DNA of 64,000 bases from Owenia fusiformis. Its lineage: Eukaryota > Annelida > Polychaeta > Sabellida > Oweniidae. A model generated the notes under the pieces. It did not search any database, was not told where the DNA came from, and saw only the letters and a list, made by a program, of their open reading frames with translations. The stretch is taken from NCBI GenBank assembly GCA_903813345.2, contig CAIIXF020000007.1:33448538-33512537 (forward strand). The letters are read 5' to 3'. The translations under genes and the position numbers were made by a program. Below, piece by piece: positions 1 through 10,450 of this stretch (its first letter is position 1; every line of letters begins with the position of its first letter).

Positions 1-1587
1 AGGCCACTTAACGTTGACGCCCTCAAAGAGGGACTTAAATCGCACCCCAATCAAGATCTTGTTAAAAAATTAGTCTATGACGCAGAACATGGAGTACGAA
101 TAGGATATAATGGACCACGTTCTTCTAGAATACATCAGAATTGGAGATCAACAAAAATACACCAAACTGCAGTAGAAAAAAGTATCATAAAAGATCTTCT
201 CAAAGGAAGAAAAGCTGGACCATTTTTATCAAAGCCATTTGAAAACTTTGAGGGGTCACCCATGGGCGCATTCTTAAAAAGGCGCTCGTCGAAATGTCGT
301 GTTATTCATGATCTATCATGGCCCCCAGGAGGGTCGATCAATGACTTTATCTCAAAGGAGGAATATACGTGTCAATACATGGATATATGGGATGCGATTT
401 CACATGTAAAATCTTGTGGCAGCAGATGCTTGATGGCAAAAGCTGACCTAGAAGATGCGTTTAAGCATATAATTGTACATAGAGATGATTGGGAACTGTT
501 GGGTAGCACTTATGAAATAAGAAATGATGATGGGAATTATGTCACAGTGTATATGGTAGACCAAGTACTGCCATTTGGCTTAAGGAGTTCTCCAAAAATA
601 TTCTGTCAATATGCTGATGCCTTGGAGCACATTATGTTACAAAATGGTGTTACAGTTAGCGAGCACTACATGGATGATTACTTTACTTGTGGTCCCGCAG
701 ACACAAATGAGTGTCAGAATAACTTGGATATAATGATGGACACATGTAATAAGATACATTTCACTGTGAATCCGAGCAAAGTGACAATACCTAGCACCAC
801 TCTAGAATTTTTAGGAATGATAATTGATTCAGTGAAAATGGAAATCAGAATTTCTGATGAAAGACTAGCTGATATTCTATCATTGTTGAAGGAATGGCGT
901 TATGCATCAAAAAGGACAAAGCGTGATATGCTCTCATTGATAGGAAAGTTAACCTTTGTATGTCGTGTGGTTCTAAGTGGAAAAACATTCCTGCGTAGGA
1001 TGATTGACACCTCAACAAAAGCAAAATTTCTCCATCATAAAATCAAGATCACAGCAATGTTTAGATCAGACATTGAATGGTGGATATCATATTTACCAAC
1101 TTGGAATGGCATAACATTGTTCTATGAGGATGACTGGTCTTCTAACATAGATATGAAGCTGTACACAGATGCTTCAAAACATCATTACGGAGCGTACTTC
1201 AACGGACGATGGCTAAATGGATCATTTAGCATATCCGAATCTGATCAGCATATCACATGGAAGGAACTTTATGCACTGGTAGTTGCTATAGCTACCTGGG
1301 GACAATTTTTAACCACAAAGAAAGTGCTGATGCATTATGACAATTTAGCAGTGGTTCATATTGTGAACAATGGTACAAGTAAAAATAAACACGTCATGGC
1401 ACTAGTGAGAGCACTTTTCTTTGTTTGTGCCAGAAATCAGATAGACTGTCGAGCTGTTCATATAGAGGGCTCTAGGAATTCTATATCAGATGCCCTCAGT
1501 AGAAATAAAATGTCTGAATTTTACAATCTAACAAAGAACATTTCATTGGAAAAGTTTGAACCAGTCAGTGTGTTTCCTATGTATTGA
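1..1587 (+). CDS. DIRS-like retrotransposon reverse transcriptase / RNase H (5' end outside window)
   Basis: The frame is open from the first base of the window to the stop at 1585-1587 (528 codons), so the 5' end is cut by the window edge; the first ATG (262) lies inside the conserved region and is not the true start. Visible blocks: NFEGSPMGAF leading into VIHDLSWPPGGSIND near residues 95-110, the polymerase core YMDDYF at about residues 223-228, then an RNase H domain with acidic residues in LYTDASK (~387), TWKELYAL, HYDN and the terminal SRNSISDALSR. The DLSxPxGxSxND block fused to RNase H is typical of DIRS/Ngaro-type elements, known from the family. No tyrosine recombinase ORF or inverted termini are visible downstream, so the element is incomplete or continues to the left. 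A domesticated RT cannot be excluded. The reading frame is intact where seen. Confidence 0.8.
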   Translation, partial: RPLNVDALKEGLKSHPNQDLVKKLVYDAEHGVRIGYNGPRSSRIHQNWRSTKIHQTAVEKSIIKDLLKGRKAGPFLSKPFENFEGSPMGAFLKRRSSKCRVIHDLSWPPGGSINDFISKEEYTCQYMDIWDAISHVKSCGSRCLMAKADLEDAFKHIIVHRDDWELLGSTYEIRNDDGNYVTVYMVDQVLPFGLRSSPKIFCQYADALEHIMLQNGVTVSEHYMDDYFTCGPADTNECQNNLDIMMDTCNKIHFTVNPSKVTIPSTTLEFLGMIIDSVKMEIRISDERLADILSLLKEWRYASKRTKRDMLSLIGKLTFVCRVVLSGKTFLRRMIDTSTKAKFLHHKIKITAMFRSDIEWWISYLPTWNGITLFYEDDWSSNIDMKLYTDASKHHYGAYFNGRWLNGSFSISESDQHITWKELYALVVAIATWGQFLTTKKVLMHYDNLAVVHIVNNGTSKNKHVMALVRALFFVCARNQIDCRAVHIEGSRNSISDALSRNKMSEFYNLTKNISLEKFEPVSVFPMY

Positions 1588-1796
1588 CGATGATGTTATA
1601 TGATGATATGATGCTATATAATTATTACAATTATATTGCCATTGACTTCTATATTTGTGCTTTGAGATTTTAAACCTAAATCAAACAAAACAAAACAAAC
1701 AAGTTGTTATTATTTAACAGTTATTGCATTAATTAATATTTTAACTTTCTTTGATGTTACCTACATATTTTGAGTTATTGGTTGGGCCGTTTTTTG
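1588..1796. other. AT-rich 3' flank of the DIRS-like ORF
   Basis: Noncoding AT-rich sequence. A short inverted pair, ATTGGTTGGGC (about 1778) and GCCCAACCAAT (about 1863), frames roughly 96 bp and could be a small TIR relic. Nothing else is recognised. Confidence 0.4.
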
Positions 1797-1898
1797 GGCG
1801 GTTTTATCACAATTTATAATAATGTTATGTGAATAAAAATAAAAAATTCCGCTCATGTTTAAGCCCAACCAATAGTGTTTGTTAATGTGTATAGTATT
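1797..1898 (+). repeat. 102-bp direct repeat, copy 1
   Basis: Matches 4304-4405 almost base for base, starting GGCGGTTTTATC and ending ATAGTATT. The match resumes after the inserted TIR element at 4105-4130, so the ancestral duplicated block was about 125 bp. The second copy runs into the LINE ORF, so the duplicated block includes the first codons assigned to that ORF. Confidence 0.75.
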
Positions 1899-4104
1899 CA
1901 GGCCCGTAAGACACTTTTCTCCAAGGGGGGTGCGGTTTTTACTAAAGAGAATATAAAATTGTCAATTTTTTTGCCGCGTAAACCAAATCGCATAAGTCAG
2001 AGGGGGGAGGGGGGGAGGTTACTCCCTATATCGGTTTGGAATTAACAAATGCAACTTCAAACGTTCCAATTGTTTTGCGGGGGGTGTGAGGAGTGGTCCA
2101 TTTCCCCTAGAAAATTTTACAGTTTTGAGATGCTATTTGGTGCATTCTGGGCACTTTCAAAGTGTATGAGTCAATAAGAAAAATGTGAATTTTTTTTCAA
2201 ATTCTTTTAGGGGTGTCAAAAAGGATGAGAGGGTGAAGTTGGGTGGGGTGCCAGGGCAAGGGGTTGTCCCCCAGAAACATTGACCATATCAAGGTGCTAT
2301 TTGATGATGTCTGGGCACTTAAAAAATGTCTGAGACAATACATGAAATTCAGAATATTTTCTTTTGTTTTGTGGGGGATGTGAGGGGTGACTAACTCTCC
2401 TAGAAAATTTTACAATTTAAAGATGATATTTGGTGCTTCTTAGTCAATAAAAACATTGAAAAACAATCATAATTTTTTTCAAATTTTGGGGGTGTCAAAG
2501 GGGAGGGAGGGGTGCCAGAGGGGGAGGTGAGGTGCCAGAGGGGGAGCAGGTGTTTGTCCCCCATATCTGTCCCCCAGGAACATTTACAATATCAAGGTGT
2601 TATTCGATGAAGTCTGGGCACTTTAAAAGTGTCTGTGCCTAAAAGTGCCTATTTCCCAAGAAAGTTTTTACAAGTTTAAGATGCTATTTGGTGCTTTCTG
2701 GGCACTTTCAAAGTGTATGAGTCAATAAAAAATTTGAAAAATCTTAATTTTTTTTCACTTTTTTTTGGGGGGGGGGGGTGTCAAGGGGGAGGGATGCCAG
2801 AGGGGGAGGTGAAGTGGGGATGCCAGAGGGTGAGTAAGTGTTAGTCTCCCAGAATCATTAACTATATCAATTTAAAAGTGTCTGAGACAATACATAAAAC
2901 TAATTCAGAACTTTTCCATTGTTTTGTTTGGGGTGTGAGGGTTGCCCACTCCCCTAGAAAATTTTACGACACTATTTGGTGCTTTCTGAGCACTTTTAAA
3001 GTGTATGAGTCAATTAAAGAATTTGAGAAATTTTTTTTGGGGGGGTCAAGGGGGGTGCGCCAGAGGGGGAGGTGGTGTGGGGATGCAAGTGCAAGATGCA
3101 AGAGGGGAGCAAGTGTTAGTCCCCCAGAAACACTAACTGTATCAAGGAGCTATTTGATGATGTCTGTGCACTTTAAAAGTGTCTGAGACAAAACACTAAA
3201 ATAAATTTAGAACTTTTCCATTGTTTTGTGGGGTGTGTGAGGGGTTGCCAATACCCCTAGAAAATTTTACAATTCTAAAATGCTATTTGGTGCTTTCTGG
3301 GTACTTTCAAAGTGTATGAGTCAATGAAAAATTTGAAAAATCTTAATTTTTTTTCAATTTTTTTTGGGGGGGAGGAGGAGGTGTCAAGGGGGAGGGATGC
3401 CAGAGGGGGAGGTGAAGTGGGGATGCCAGAGGGTGAGTAAGTGTTAGTCTCCCAGAATCATTAACTATATCAATGATGATGTCTGGGCAATTTAAAAGCG
3501 TCTGAGACAATACATAAAACTAATTCAGAACTCTTCCATTGTTTTGTTTGGGGTGTGAGGGTTGCCCACTCCCCTAGAAAATTTTACGATGCTATTTGGT
3601 GCTTTCTGGGCACTTTTAAAGTGTATGAGTCAATTAAAGAATTTGAGAAAATCACAAGTTTTATCCAATTTATTTTTTTTGGGGGGGGGGTCAAGGGGGG
3701 GGGGGGTGCGCCAGAGGGGGAGGTGGTGTGGGGATGCAAGTACAAGATGCAAGAGGGGAGCAAGTGTTAGTCCCCCAGAAACACTAACTGTATCAAGGAG
3801 CTATTTGATGATGTCTGTGTACTTTAAAAGTGTCTGAGACAAAACACTAAAATAAATTTTGAACTTTTCTATTGTTTTGTGGGGTGTGTGAGGGGTGGCC
3901 AATAGCCCTAGAAAATTTTACAATTTTAAAATGCTATTTGGTGCTTTCTGGGTACTTTCAAAGTGTATGAGTCAATGAAAAAAAATTACAAAAAAATATT
4001 TTTCAAAAAAAAATTTTTTTTCAAAATTTTTAAAAAATTTTTTTTTTTGGGTGACAAAGGGGGGTGCGGTCGCACCCATCGCACCCCCCCATCTGACGGC
4101 CTTG
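1899..4104. mobile_element. 2.2-kb nonautonomous TIR element with ~300-bp internal tandem units (hAT-like)
   Basis: The ends CAGGCCCGTAAG and (reverse complement) CAAGGCCGTCAG form an imperfect 12-bp TIR. The uninterrupted copy of the flank at 4401-4410 shows that GTATT was duplicated on insertion (5-bp target duplication). Internally, about seven units of roughly 290-320 bp repeat, marked by CTATTTGGTGC and AGTGTATGAGTCAAT at about 2140, 2430, 2690, 2975, 3290, 3600 and 3940. Units carry long G runs, CCCCTAGAAAATTTTAC and GTGCCAGAGGGGGAGG. There is no coding capacity; small ORFs here are G-run artefacts. CAGG-type TIRs with a 5-bp duplication fit the hAT superfamily (inference). Confidence 0.7.
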
Positions 4105-4303
4105 GTATTTGTCCAAAAAGGATGACAACAATTAATGATTATTTATATGTGTAAATGGTTTTTAATGGGAGGAATGACTGTAATGCCATCTATGTTTTTA
4201 AATTCTGATCAACTTCTGTTGAATCATTGCCAGTTGAACAAAGTTTTTGAACCCATAGTCCCTCCCACCCTTTTTAAATTACTAATATTGTATTATACGT
4301 TAA

Positions 4304-4405
4304 GGCGGTTTTATCGCAATTTATAATAATGTTATGTGAATAAAAATAAAAAATTCCGCTCATGTTTAAGCCCAACCAATAGTGTTTGTTAATGTGTATA
4401 GTATT
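4304..4405 (+). repeat. 102-bp direct repeat, copy 2 (uninterrupted)
   Basis: Second copy of the block at 1797-1898. Here it continues directly into TGTCCAAAAAGGATGAC without the TIR element, so it serves as the empty-site reference for that insertion. Confidence 0.75.
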
Positions 4406-7147
4406 TGTCCAAAAAGGATGACGACAATTAACTCCAATACCCTTACAAAAAATGATGCAGAATTTCATTGGGGTATTGACTCAAAGGCGTGCTTTATAAG
4501 AGCAATTGAAGCCAATAAACATATCATTGATGAATTTAATAATGTACATTTTGAATCCTCCCAAGATGGAGTAGACATGTGCTGTGAAAAAATTACCAAT
4601 ATTTTCAACAAAGCTTCAACAATTGCACTTAAAATAAGGAGTAAAAAGAAAAATCGAGGAAAAATTTGGTTCAATAGAGACTGTGATCTTGCAAAGAAAC
4701 AAATAATATACCTTGGCAAATTGGTTCAAAAACACCCTAAAGACTCCTATCTAAGGGGTAAATTTTGTCATGACAAGAAACGATGCAAACAACTTGTACG
4801 TAAAACTCAAAAAATGTTTAAGAGAAACCTACTTGAAAAAATTGAGGCAATGGACAAATCTAACCCTAAAGAATTTTGGAATATTGTTAATAAAATTAGA
4901 AATGAAGAGCAGAAAAACAACAAAGCTGATGCTATTGATCCTGAGATATGGCTTAATTATTTTAAAGATCTAAGCAACATGGATATGCAGATAAACGACC
5001 ACAATACAAATATAGACAAAATTGTTGAGGAAAAACTCAATATAATGTTACATGATCAAAACAAAATTGAAGTTCTTGATGAAAATATCAAAACTTGTGA
5101 AATTTTGGAAGTGTGCAAAGAGCTAAAGTTAACTAAATCAGGTGCCACAGATAGAATAAACAATAACATGATCAAATGTGCTCTAGAACATATGACAACT
5201 CCCATACTAAGGCTTTTTAATTTAATCATTAATTCAACACATTTTCCTAAAATGTGGTCACGAGGAGATATAGTTTCAATATTTAAATCAGGTAACACAT
5301 TAGACCCTAAAAACTATAGAGGCCTCACTTTATCCAGCTTGCTAGGAAAAGTATTTACCTCAATAATGAACAATAGATTAAACAAATATCTCACAATGGA
5401 AAATGTATTGACTGCTAATCAAATAGGCTTTCAAAAAAACAAAAGATGTACGGATCACATATATGTTCTTAATTTTATTATTAGAAAATTTAAGTCTCAG
5501 AAAAAGAAACTGTACACATGTTTTGTGGATCTAAAGAAGTGTTTTGATTCACTCTGGCGAAATGGTATATTCTTTAAAATGTATGAAAGTGGTATTAGCT
5601 CTCAATTTATCAGAATAGTGCAAAACATGTATGCATGTACACAGTCACGAGTTAAGTGTGCTGACGCTAATGGTAACAAGATATTTACAGAATATTTTGA
5701 AACCACGGTTGGTACAAGGCAAGGTGACTGTCTCAGTCCCACAATGCTGAATATATTTATAAATGATTTAGAATTATACTTATGTAAGAAAAAATGTAAA
5801 GCTATACGATTAGATGATGTATCCACAAACTTTCTGGCCTTTGCCGATGATATTGTACTTATGAGTTCATCAGAGTCGGGCCTACAGAACTGCTTAAATG
5901 CATTTAGAAAGTATTGTTCTGACTGGAAATTACAGGTTAATCTTAGTAAAACAAAAGTTATGGTCTTTAATACCACTAGTACGAACCATGTATTTTATTT
6001 GGGTAATAATAAGATTATTGAAACTAAAAGTTATGTATACCTTGGCATCACCTTTAAGAAAAATGGTTCTTTTGTATCAGCCATGAATTTACTAAATAGT
6101 AAGGCAATGAAAGCTCATTTTGCCATTAAACAAAGTTTTTATAGAATGCCAGTAAGGATACAAATGAAGCTTTATGATTCCCTCATAAAACCAATATCAT
6201 TATATGGCTCAGAGATATGGGGCGCATATGGATTTAATTGGAAATCTAAATTCATAGAAGAAATGTTATTAAATGACAAACTCCCATTTGAACAACTGCA
6301 TACAAAATTTTGCAAATTCATACTACAAGTTAATTCAAAATGTACAAACATACTAGCTAAATCCGAATTGGGAAGGTATCCCTTATTTATTAATATCTGT
6401 ATTGGGATCATAAAATATTGGGTACACGCTAGGAAAGCTCCCAAAACTTCACTGATTTCTAAAGTAACAACTCTAGATATTGCCAACAATACCTCGAATT
6501 ATTATACTGTTGTAAAGGCTATCTGTGAATTCTGTGGAATATCAACTTTTATAGAAGATAAAGATATTTTTGATCAAACAGATGCAAGCATATTAATCAA
6601 AACCTTGAAAAACAAATTATTTAATAAATATCAAGAACAGTTCTTTCAAAAAATCAATGTAGCTGAAAATATACCATCTAAAACCAGAGTGTATAGAACA
6701 GTAAAGAAAATGTATAAACAAGAGAAATACCTTAATATTAATAATGATTCCCACAGAAAGGCTATAACAAGGACTAGGATCTCATGTCATAACTTTCCTA
6801 TAGAAATGGGAAGGAGATTCAAAATTGCAAAAGAAAAGCGATATTGCTATTTATGTGACTCCAAAGAAATTGGTGATGAGTACCATGTTCTTTTCGAATG
6901 CAACTATGAAAAACTTATAAATATACGTAAAGACTTTATTTTTGGTATAAGACAGATTAAAGAACAATTTATACAATTTAATAACAAACAGCTATTTAGT
7001 TATCTACTTATGAGCCACGATAATGAACTAATGAATCCATGGGGTGAATTCCTAAACAAAATGAACCTTACTGTTGACACTCATAAAATACTGAGAAATA
7101 AAAATGATTTACTGAAATGGTTCCAAAAGAAAGGTGATGCCAAGTAA
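4382..7147 (+). CDS. LINE reverse transcriptase ORF lacking the endonuclease domain
   Basis: Open frame of 921 codons. The frame opens at a GTG; the first ATG is at 4418 (MTTINSN). Residues about 60-200 are a basic linker with FWNIVNKIRN. The RT follows from about residue 245: SGATDRINNNMIK, NYRGLTLSSLLGKVF, NQIGFQKNKRCTDH, CFVDLKKCFDSL, GTRQGDCLSPTMLN and the catalytic FADDIVL at about 487-493. The C-terminal domain includes GRYPLFIN, a region with RTRISCHNFPIEMG, and a zinc-knuckle-like CYLCDSKEIGDEYH..C near 823. This is the layout of APE-type LINEs (Jockey/L1-like), but no APE endonuclease is encoded upstream; the N-terminus begins just where the endonuclease should end. The start coincides with a duplicated 102-bp block, so this is probably a 5'-truncated copy with an otherwise intact frame. 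Confidence 0.85.
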   Translation: MFVNVYSICPKRMTTINSNTLTKNDAEFHWGIDSKACFIRAIEANKHIIDEFNNVHFESSQDGVDMCCEKITNIFNKASTIALKIRSKKKNRGKIWFNRDCDLAKKQIIYLGKLVQKHPKDSYLRGKFCHDKKRCKQLVRKTQKMFKRNLLEKIEAMDKSNPKEFWNIVNKIRNEEQKNNKADAIDPEIWLNYFKDLSNMDMQINDHNTNIDKIVEEKLNIMLHDQNKIEVLDENIKTCEILEVCKELKLTKSGATDRINNNMIKCALEHMTTPILRLFNLIINSTHFPKMWSRGDIVSIFKSGNTLDPKNYRGLTLSSLLGKVFTSIMNNRLNKYLTMENVLTANQIGFQKNKRCTDHIYVLNFIIRKFKSQKKKLYTCFVDLKKCFDSLWRNGIFFKMYESGISSQFIRIVQNMYACTQSRVKCADANGNKIFTEYFETTVGTRQGDCLSPTMLNIFINDLELYLCKKKCKAIRLDDVSTNFLAFADDIVLMSSSESGLQNCLNAFRKYCSDWKLQVNLSKTKVMVFNTTSTNHVFYLGNNKIIETKSYVYLGITFKKNGSFVSAMNLLNSKAMKAHFAIKQSFYRMPVRIQMKLYDSLIKPISLYGSEIWGAYGFNWKSKFIEEMLLNDKLPFEQLHTKFCKFILQVNSKCTNILAKSELGRYPLFINICIGIIKYWVHARKAPKTSLISKVTTLDIANNTSNYYTVVKAICEFCGISTFIEDKDIFDQTDASILIKTLKNKLFNKYQEQFFQKINVAENIPSKTRVYRTVKKMYKQEKYLNINNDSHRKAITRTRISCHNFPIEMGRRFKIAKEKRYCYLCDSKEIGDEYHVLFECNYEKLINIRKDFIFGIRQIKEQFIQFNNKQLFSYLLMSHDNELMNPWGEFLNKMNLTVDTHKILRNKNDLLKWFQKKGDAK

Positions 7148-7665
7148 GCAAGCAATATGATTATCTCATTTATATACTGCTCATAAATATTATTATACCC
7201 TTTGTGTCTTTGTATGCATTTTTTTTTTTGTAAACAACCATATTTATCGTATGATCTGTAAAATGAAGCCTTCTGATTGGTCAGTTCTTGTGCTGTACCA
7301 ATCTGTATTGCTACTGAGATTGTCCGCATTGATAATCTCCGTCGCAATACAGAAAATATTGGTACGGAGGGGACATTCTCAGTAGCAATACAGAGGATCA
7401 CACGATAAAAACGTTATAGAATGATTTGAAGTGCAATACAGGATATATTCTGTCTCGATATTCTGTATTGGCACTCGACTTCGTCTCGTTTCAATACGGA
7501 ATTTCTCGAGCAGAATATATCCTGTATTGCACTTCAAATCATTCAATAACTTATAATATTATACCTTTATTTTATGTATGCATGTTTCTTTATTGTAAAT
7601 TACCAATACTCCAGAAGGAGATACGGAACAATAAAGTACTATCTTATCTTATCTTATCTTATAAC
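7148..7665 (+). repeat. LINE 3' region with TCTTA-repeat tail and an inserted palindrome
   Basis: After the ORF stop comes a 3' UTR-like stretch. About 7250-7556 is a palindromic insertion with perfect 34-bp arms at 7419-7452 and 7511-7544 (core GTGCAATACAGGATATATTC). The LINE-like tail resumes with AATAAAGTACTATC followed by about four TCTTA repeats ending near 7665. Short tandem 3' tails of this type are common on invertebrate LINEs (established knowledge). The strand assignment follows the ORF. Confidence 0.6.
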
Positions 7666-8080
7666 TGCATTTTGTCAATGTTCTACTCCGAAAGCCTCTT
7701 TGTCATATGATCTATTTAATAAATTCCATATAATAATTAGTTTTGATGTTTTTCTCCTTTTCTCTATTTGACAAAGAAGACCATGCCAAATAAGGTGCAT
7801 TTTGGTGAAATGAAAGTTTATTTCTGTCTTAGGTATTTGTTATTTGTAGTTTCCTATATGAAAACATATTACATATTTATCTAAATATCTTCTACAAGAA
7901 ATATTAAAATGATCTTTTAAATAGTCACTTATTACATATTGATCCTTCGAGTAACTCATACATGATAACCTTATACTGATAATACATGTGACAGCATTAT
8001 TGGAAATAAACATCTATTTTATTTTTTTTAGATTATCAATAAAACTTTGGTATTCTTGTTACATTTGTTTTCCTTTGTTT
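7666..8080. other. AT-rich intergenic/intronic stretch
   Basis: No open frame, repeat or RNA gene is recognised; simple AT-rich sequence. Confidence 0.5.
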
Positions 8081-8084
8081 TAAT

Positions 8085-9230
8085 GTGGGGGTCGTAGTTT
8101 TATAACAGGGTCTTCGTTTTATAATGTGGGAGGTCTAAGTTTTATAACAGGGTCTTAGTTTTATAACGTGAGAGGTCTTACTTTTACAACAGGGTCTTAG
8201 TTTTATAACGTAGGAGGTCTTAGTTTTATAACAGGGTCTTAGACCTGTATGTTACTGGGGAACTCGAGGGATAGAGCCGAGACTACCTTAAAATTATGTA
8301 TATGTGTATGTTACTAGGGAAAACAAGGGTTAGAGGCAAGACTACCTTATGTATATGTGTATGTTACTAGGGAAAACAAGGGTCAGTGGCAAGACTACCA
8401 TATGTGTATGTTACTAGGGTAAACAAGGGCCAGAGGCAAGACTACCATGTGTAGATTCTGTATGTGAGAAGGGAACACAAGGACCAGAAGCAAGACTACC
8501 TTTTGTAGAATCTTTATGTTAGTGGGGAGAATCTGTATATTAGAAGGGAACACAAGGACCAGAAGCAAGACTATCTTTTGTAGAATCTGTATGTTACTGG
8601 GGAACACAAGGCCCAGAGGCAAGACTACCTTGTGGCGAGCAGAGCAAGGCATGGTGACTGATTCTTATAACAGGGTCTTAGTTGGGGGGTCTTAGTTTTA
8701 TAACAGGGTCTTAGTTTTATAACGTGGGGGGTCTTAGTTTTATAACAGGGTCTTAGTTTTATAACGTGGGGGGTCTTAGTTTTAATGTATAACAGGGTCT
8801 TAGTTTTATTACGTGGGGGGTCTTAGTTTTATAACAGGGTCTTATTTTTATTACGTGGGGGGTCTTAGTTTTATAACAGGGTCTTAGTTTTATTACGTGG
8901 GGGGTCTTAGTTTTATAACAGGGTCTTAGTTTTATTACGTGGGGGGTCTTAGTTTTATAACAACGTCTTAGTTTTATTACGTGGGGGGTCTTAGTTTTAT
9001 AACAGGGTCTTAGTTTTATTACGTGGGGGGTCTTAGTTTTATAACAGGGTCTTAGTTTTATTACGTGGGGGGTCTTAGTTTTATAACAGGGTCTTAGTTT
9101 TATTACGTGGGGGGTCTTAGTTTTATAACAGGGTCTTAGTTTTATTACGTGGGGGGGTCTTAGTTTTATAACAGGGTCTTAGTTTTATTACATGGGGGGT
9201 CTTAGTTTTGTAGGTCTTAGGTCTTAGTTT
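8085..9230. repeat. Minisatellite complex: 42-bp GTCTTAGTTTTAT array split by a ~50-60-bp array
   Basis: 8085-8245 and about 8670-9225 consist of 42-bp units (AACAGGGTCTTAGTTTTATT then ACGTGGGGGGTCTTAGTTTTAT), some 15-17 copies in all. Between them, about 8245-8650 has six to seven units of TGTATGTTACTAGGGAAAAC plus GGCAAGACTACC with variable spacing. There is no real coding content. Confidence 0.85.
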
Positions 9231-9240
9231 TGTAGACACC

Positions 9241-10356
9241 CAATGATCAAGGCAAGACCGATAACTCACCTGGTAATTGATGGAATGATGGAGGCAAGAC
9301 TAATGGAACTCATCTACTCATTAGATGCAATGATCAATAAAGGATTGGAACTCACCTGCTAATTGATGCAATGATCAAGGCAAGACTTGAAACTCACCTA
9401 CTTATTGATGCAATGATAGGATTGGAACTCACCTGCTAATTGATGCAATAATCAAGGCAAGACTTGAAACTCACCTACTTATTGATGCAATAATCAATGA
9501 CAGGATTGGAACTCACCTGCTAATTGATGCAATGATCAAGGCAAGACTTGAAACTCACCTACTTATTGATGCAATAATCAATGACAGGATTGGAACTCAT
9601 CTGCTAATTGATGCAATAATCAAGGCAAGACTTGAAACTCACCTACTTATTGATGCAATGATCAATGATAGGATTGGAACTCATCTGCTAATTGATGCAA
9701 TAATCAAGGCAAGACTTGAAACTCACCTACTTATTGATGCAATGATCAATGATAGGCTTGGAACTCACCTGCTAATTGATGCAATGATCAAGGCAAGACT
9801 TGAAACTCACCTACTTATTGATGCAATAATCAATGACAGGATTGGAACTCATCTGCTAATTGATGCAATAATCAAGGCAAGACTTGAAACTCACCTACTT
9901 ATTGATGCAATAATCAATGACAGGATTGGAACTCATCTGCTAATTGATGCAATAATCAAGGCAAGACTTGAAACTCACCTACTTATTGATGCAATGATCA
10001 ATGATAGGATTGGAAGTCGCCTGCTAATTGATGCAATAATCAAGGCAAGACTTGAAACTCACCTACTTATTGATGCAATGATCAATGATAGGATTGGAAC
10101 TCACCTGCTAATTGATGCAATAATCAAGACAAGACTTGAAACTCACCTACTTATTGATGCAATGATCAATGATAGGATTGGAACTCACCTGCTAATTGAT
10201 GCAATGATCAATGCAAGACTTGGAACTCACCTACTTATTGATGCAATGATCAAGGCAAGATTTGGAACTCACCTGCTAATTGATGCAATAATTAAGGCAA
10301 GACTTGGAACTCACCTACTTATTGATGCAATGATCAAGGCAAGACTTGGAACTCAC
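9241..10356 (-). repeat. 42-bp minisatellite derived from the 3' end of an NPHP3 exon and its splice donor
   Basis: About 26 units of 42 bp, often alternating in an 84-bp dimer. Read on the minus strand, many units contain TTGCATCAATTAGCAG|GTGAGT, which is the last codons of the adjacent NPHP3 exon (10357-10450) plus its 5' splice site; a sister version has CATCAATAAGTAG|GTGAGT. A subset has ATGAGT and so lacks the GT. The array directly follows the genuine donor at 10356. A long plus-strand frame with a 14-residue repeat ([13 protein letters not shown]) is a by-product of 42 being divisible by three. Confidence 0.85.
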
Positions 10357-10450
10357 CTGCTAATTGATGCAATGATTGAGCTACACTTGGGTGGTCAGGA
10401 TCTAGAGCTGTTTCCCTCACTTCTAGGGCTCGCTGTAGTGGAGTTGAAGC
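10357..10450 (-). CDS. NPHP3: NPHP3 exon (window exon 20): first TPR segment
   Basis: Acceptor TTTAAG|GCT, donor GCAG|GTGAGT; phase 0 in, 1 out. Encodes [18 protein letters not shown] followed by [10 protein letters not shown], a tetratricopeptide helix pair typical of NPHP3 and kinesin-light-chain-type TPRs. Its last 18 or so bases and its donor are what the 9.2-10.4 kb minisatellite repeats. The next TPR exon should begin with two bases completing G; none was found to the left. Confidence 0.88.

Noticed and set aside
2878-4154. Small ORFs of 60-100 codons in the G-rich tandem region
   Set aside because: They repeat with the ~300-bp unit, mostly use non-ATG starts and have no recognisable protein features.
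8629-8657. Exon-like 29-nt segment (CAG|TC...CACAAG|GTAGTC, minus) with the right phase after the last NPHP3 exon
   Set aside because: The encoded VTMPCSARHK does not resemble the expected TPR continuation, and the donor lies in a repeat unit.
8085-10356. CRISPR array
   Set aside because: Units are contiguous tandem repeats without unique spacers, in a eukaryotic gene.
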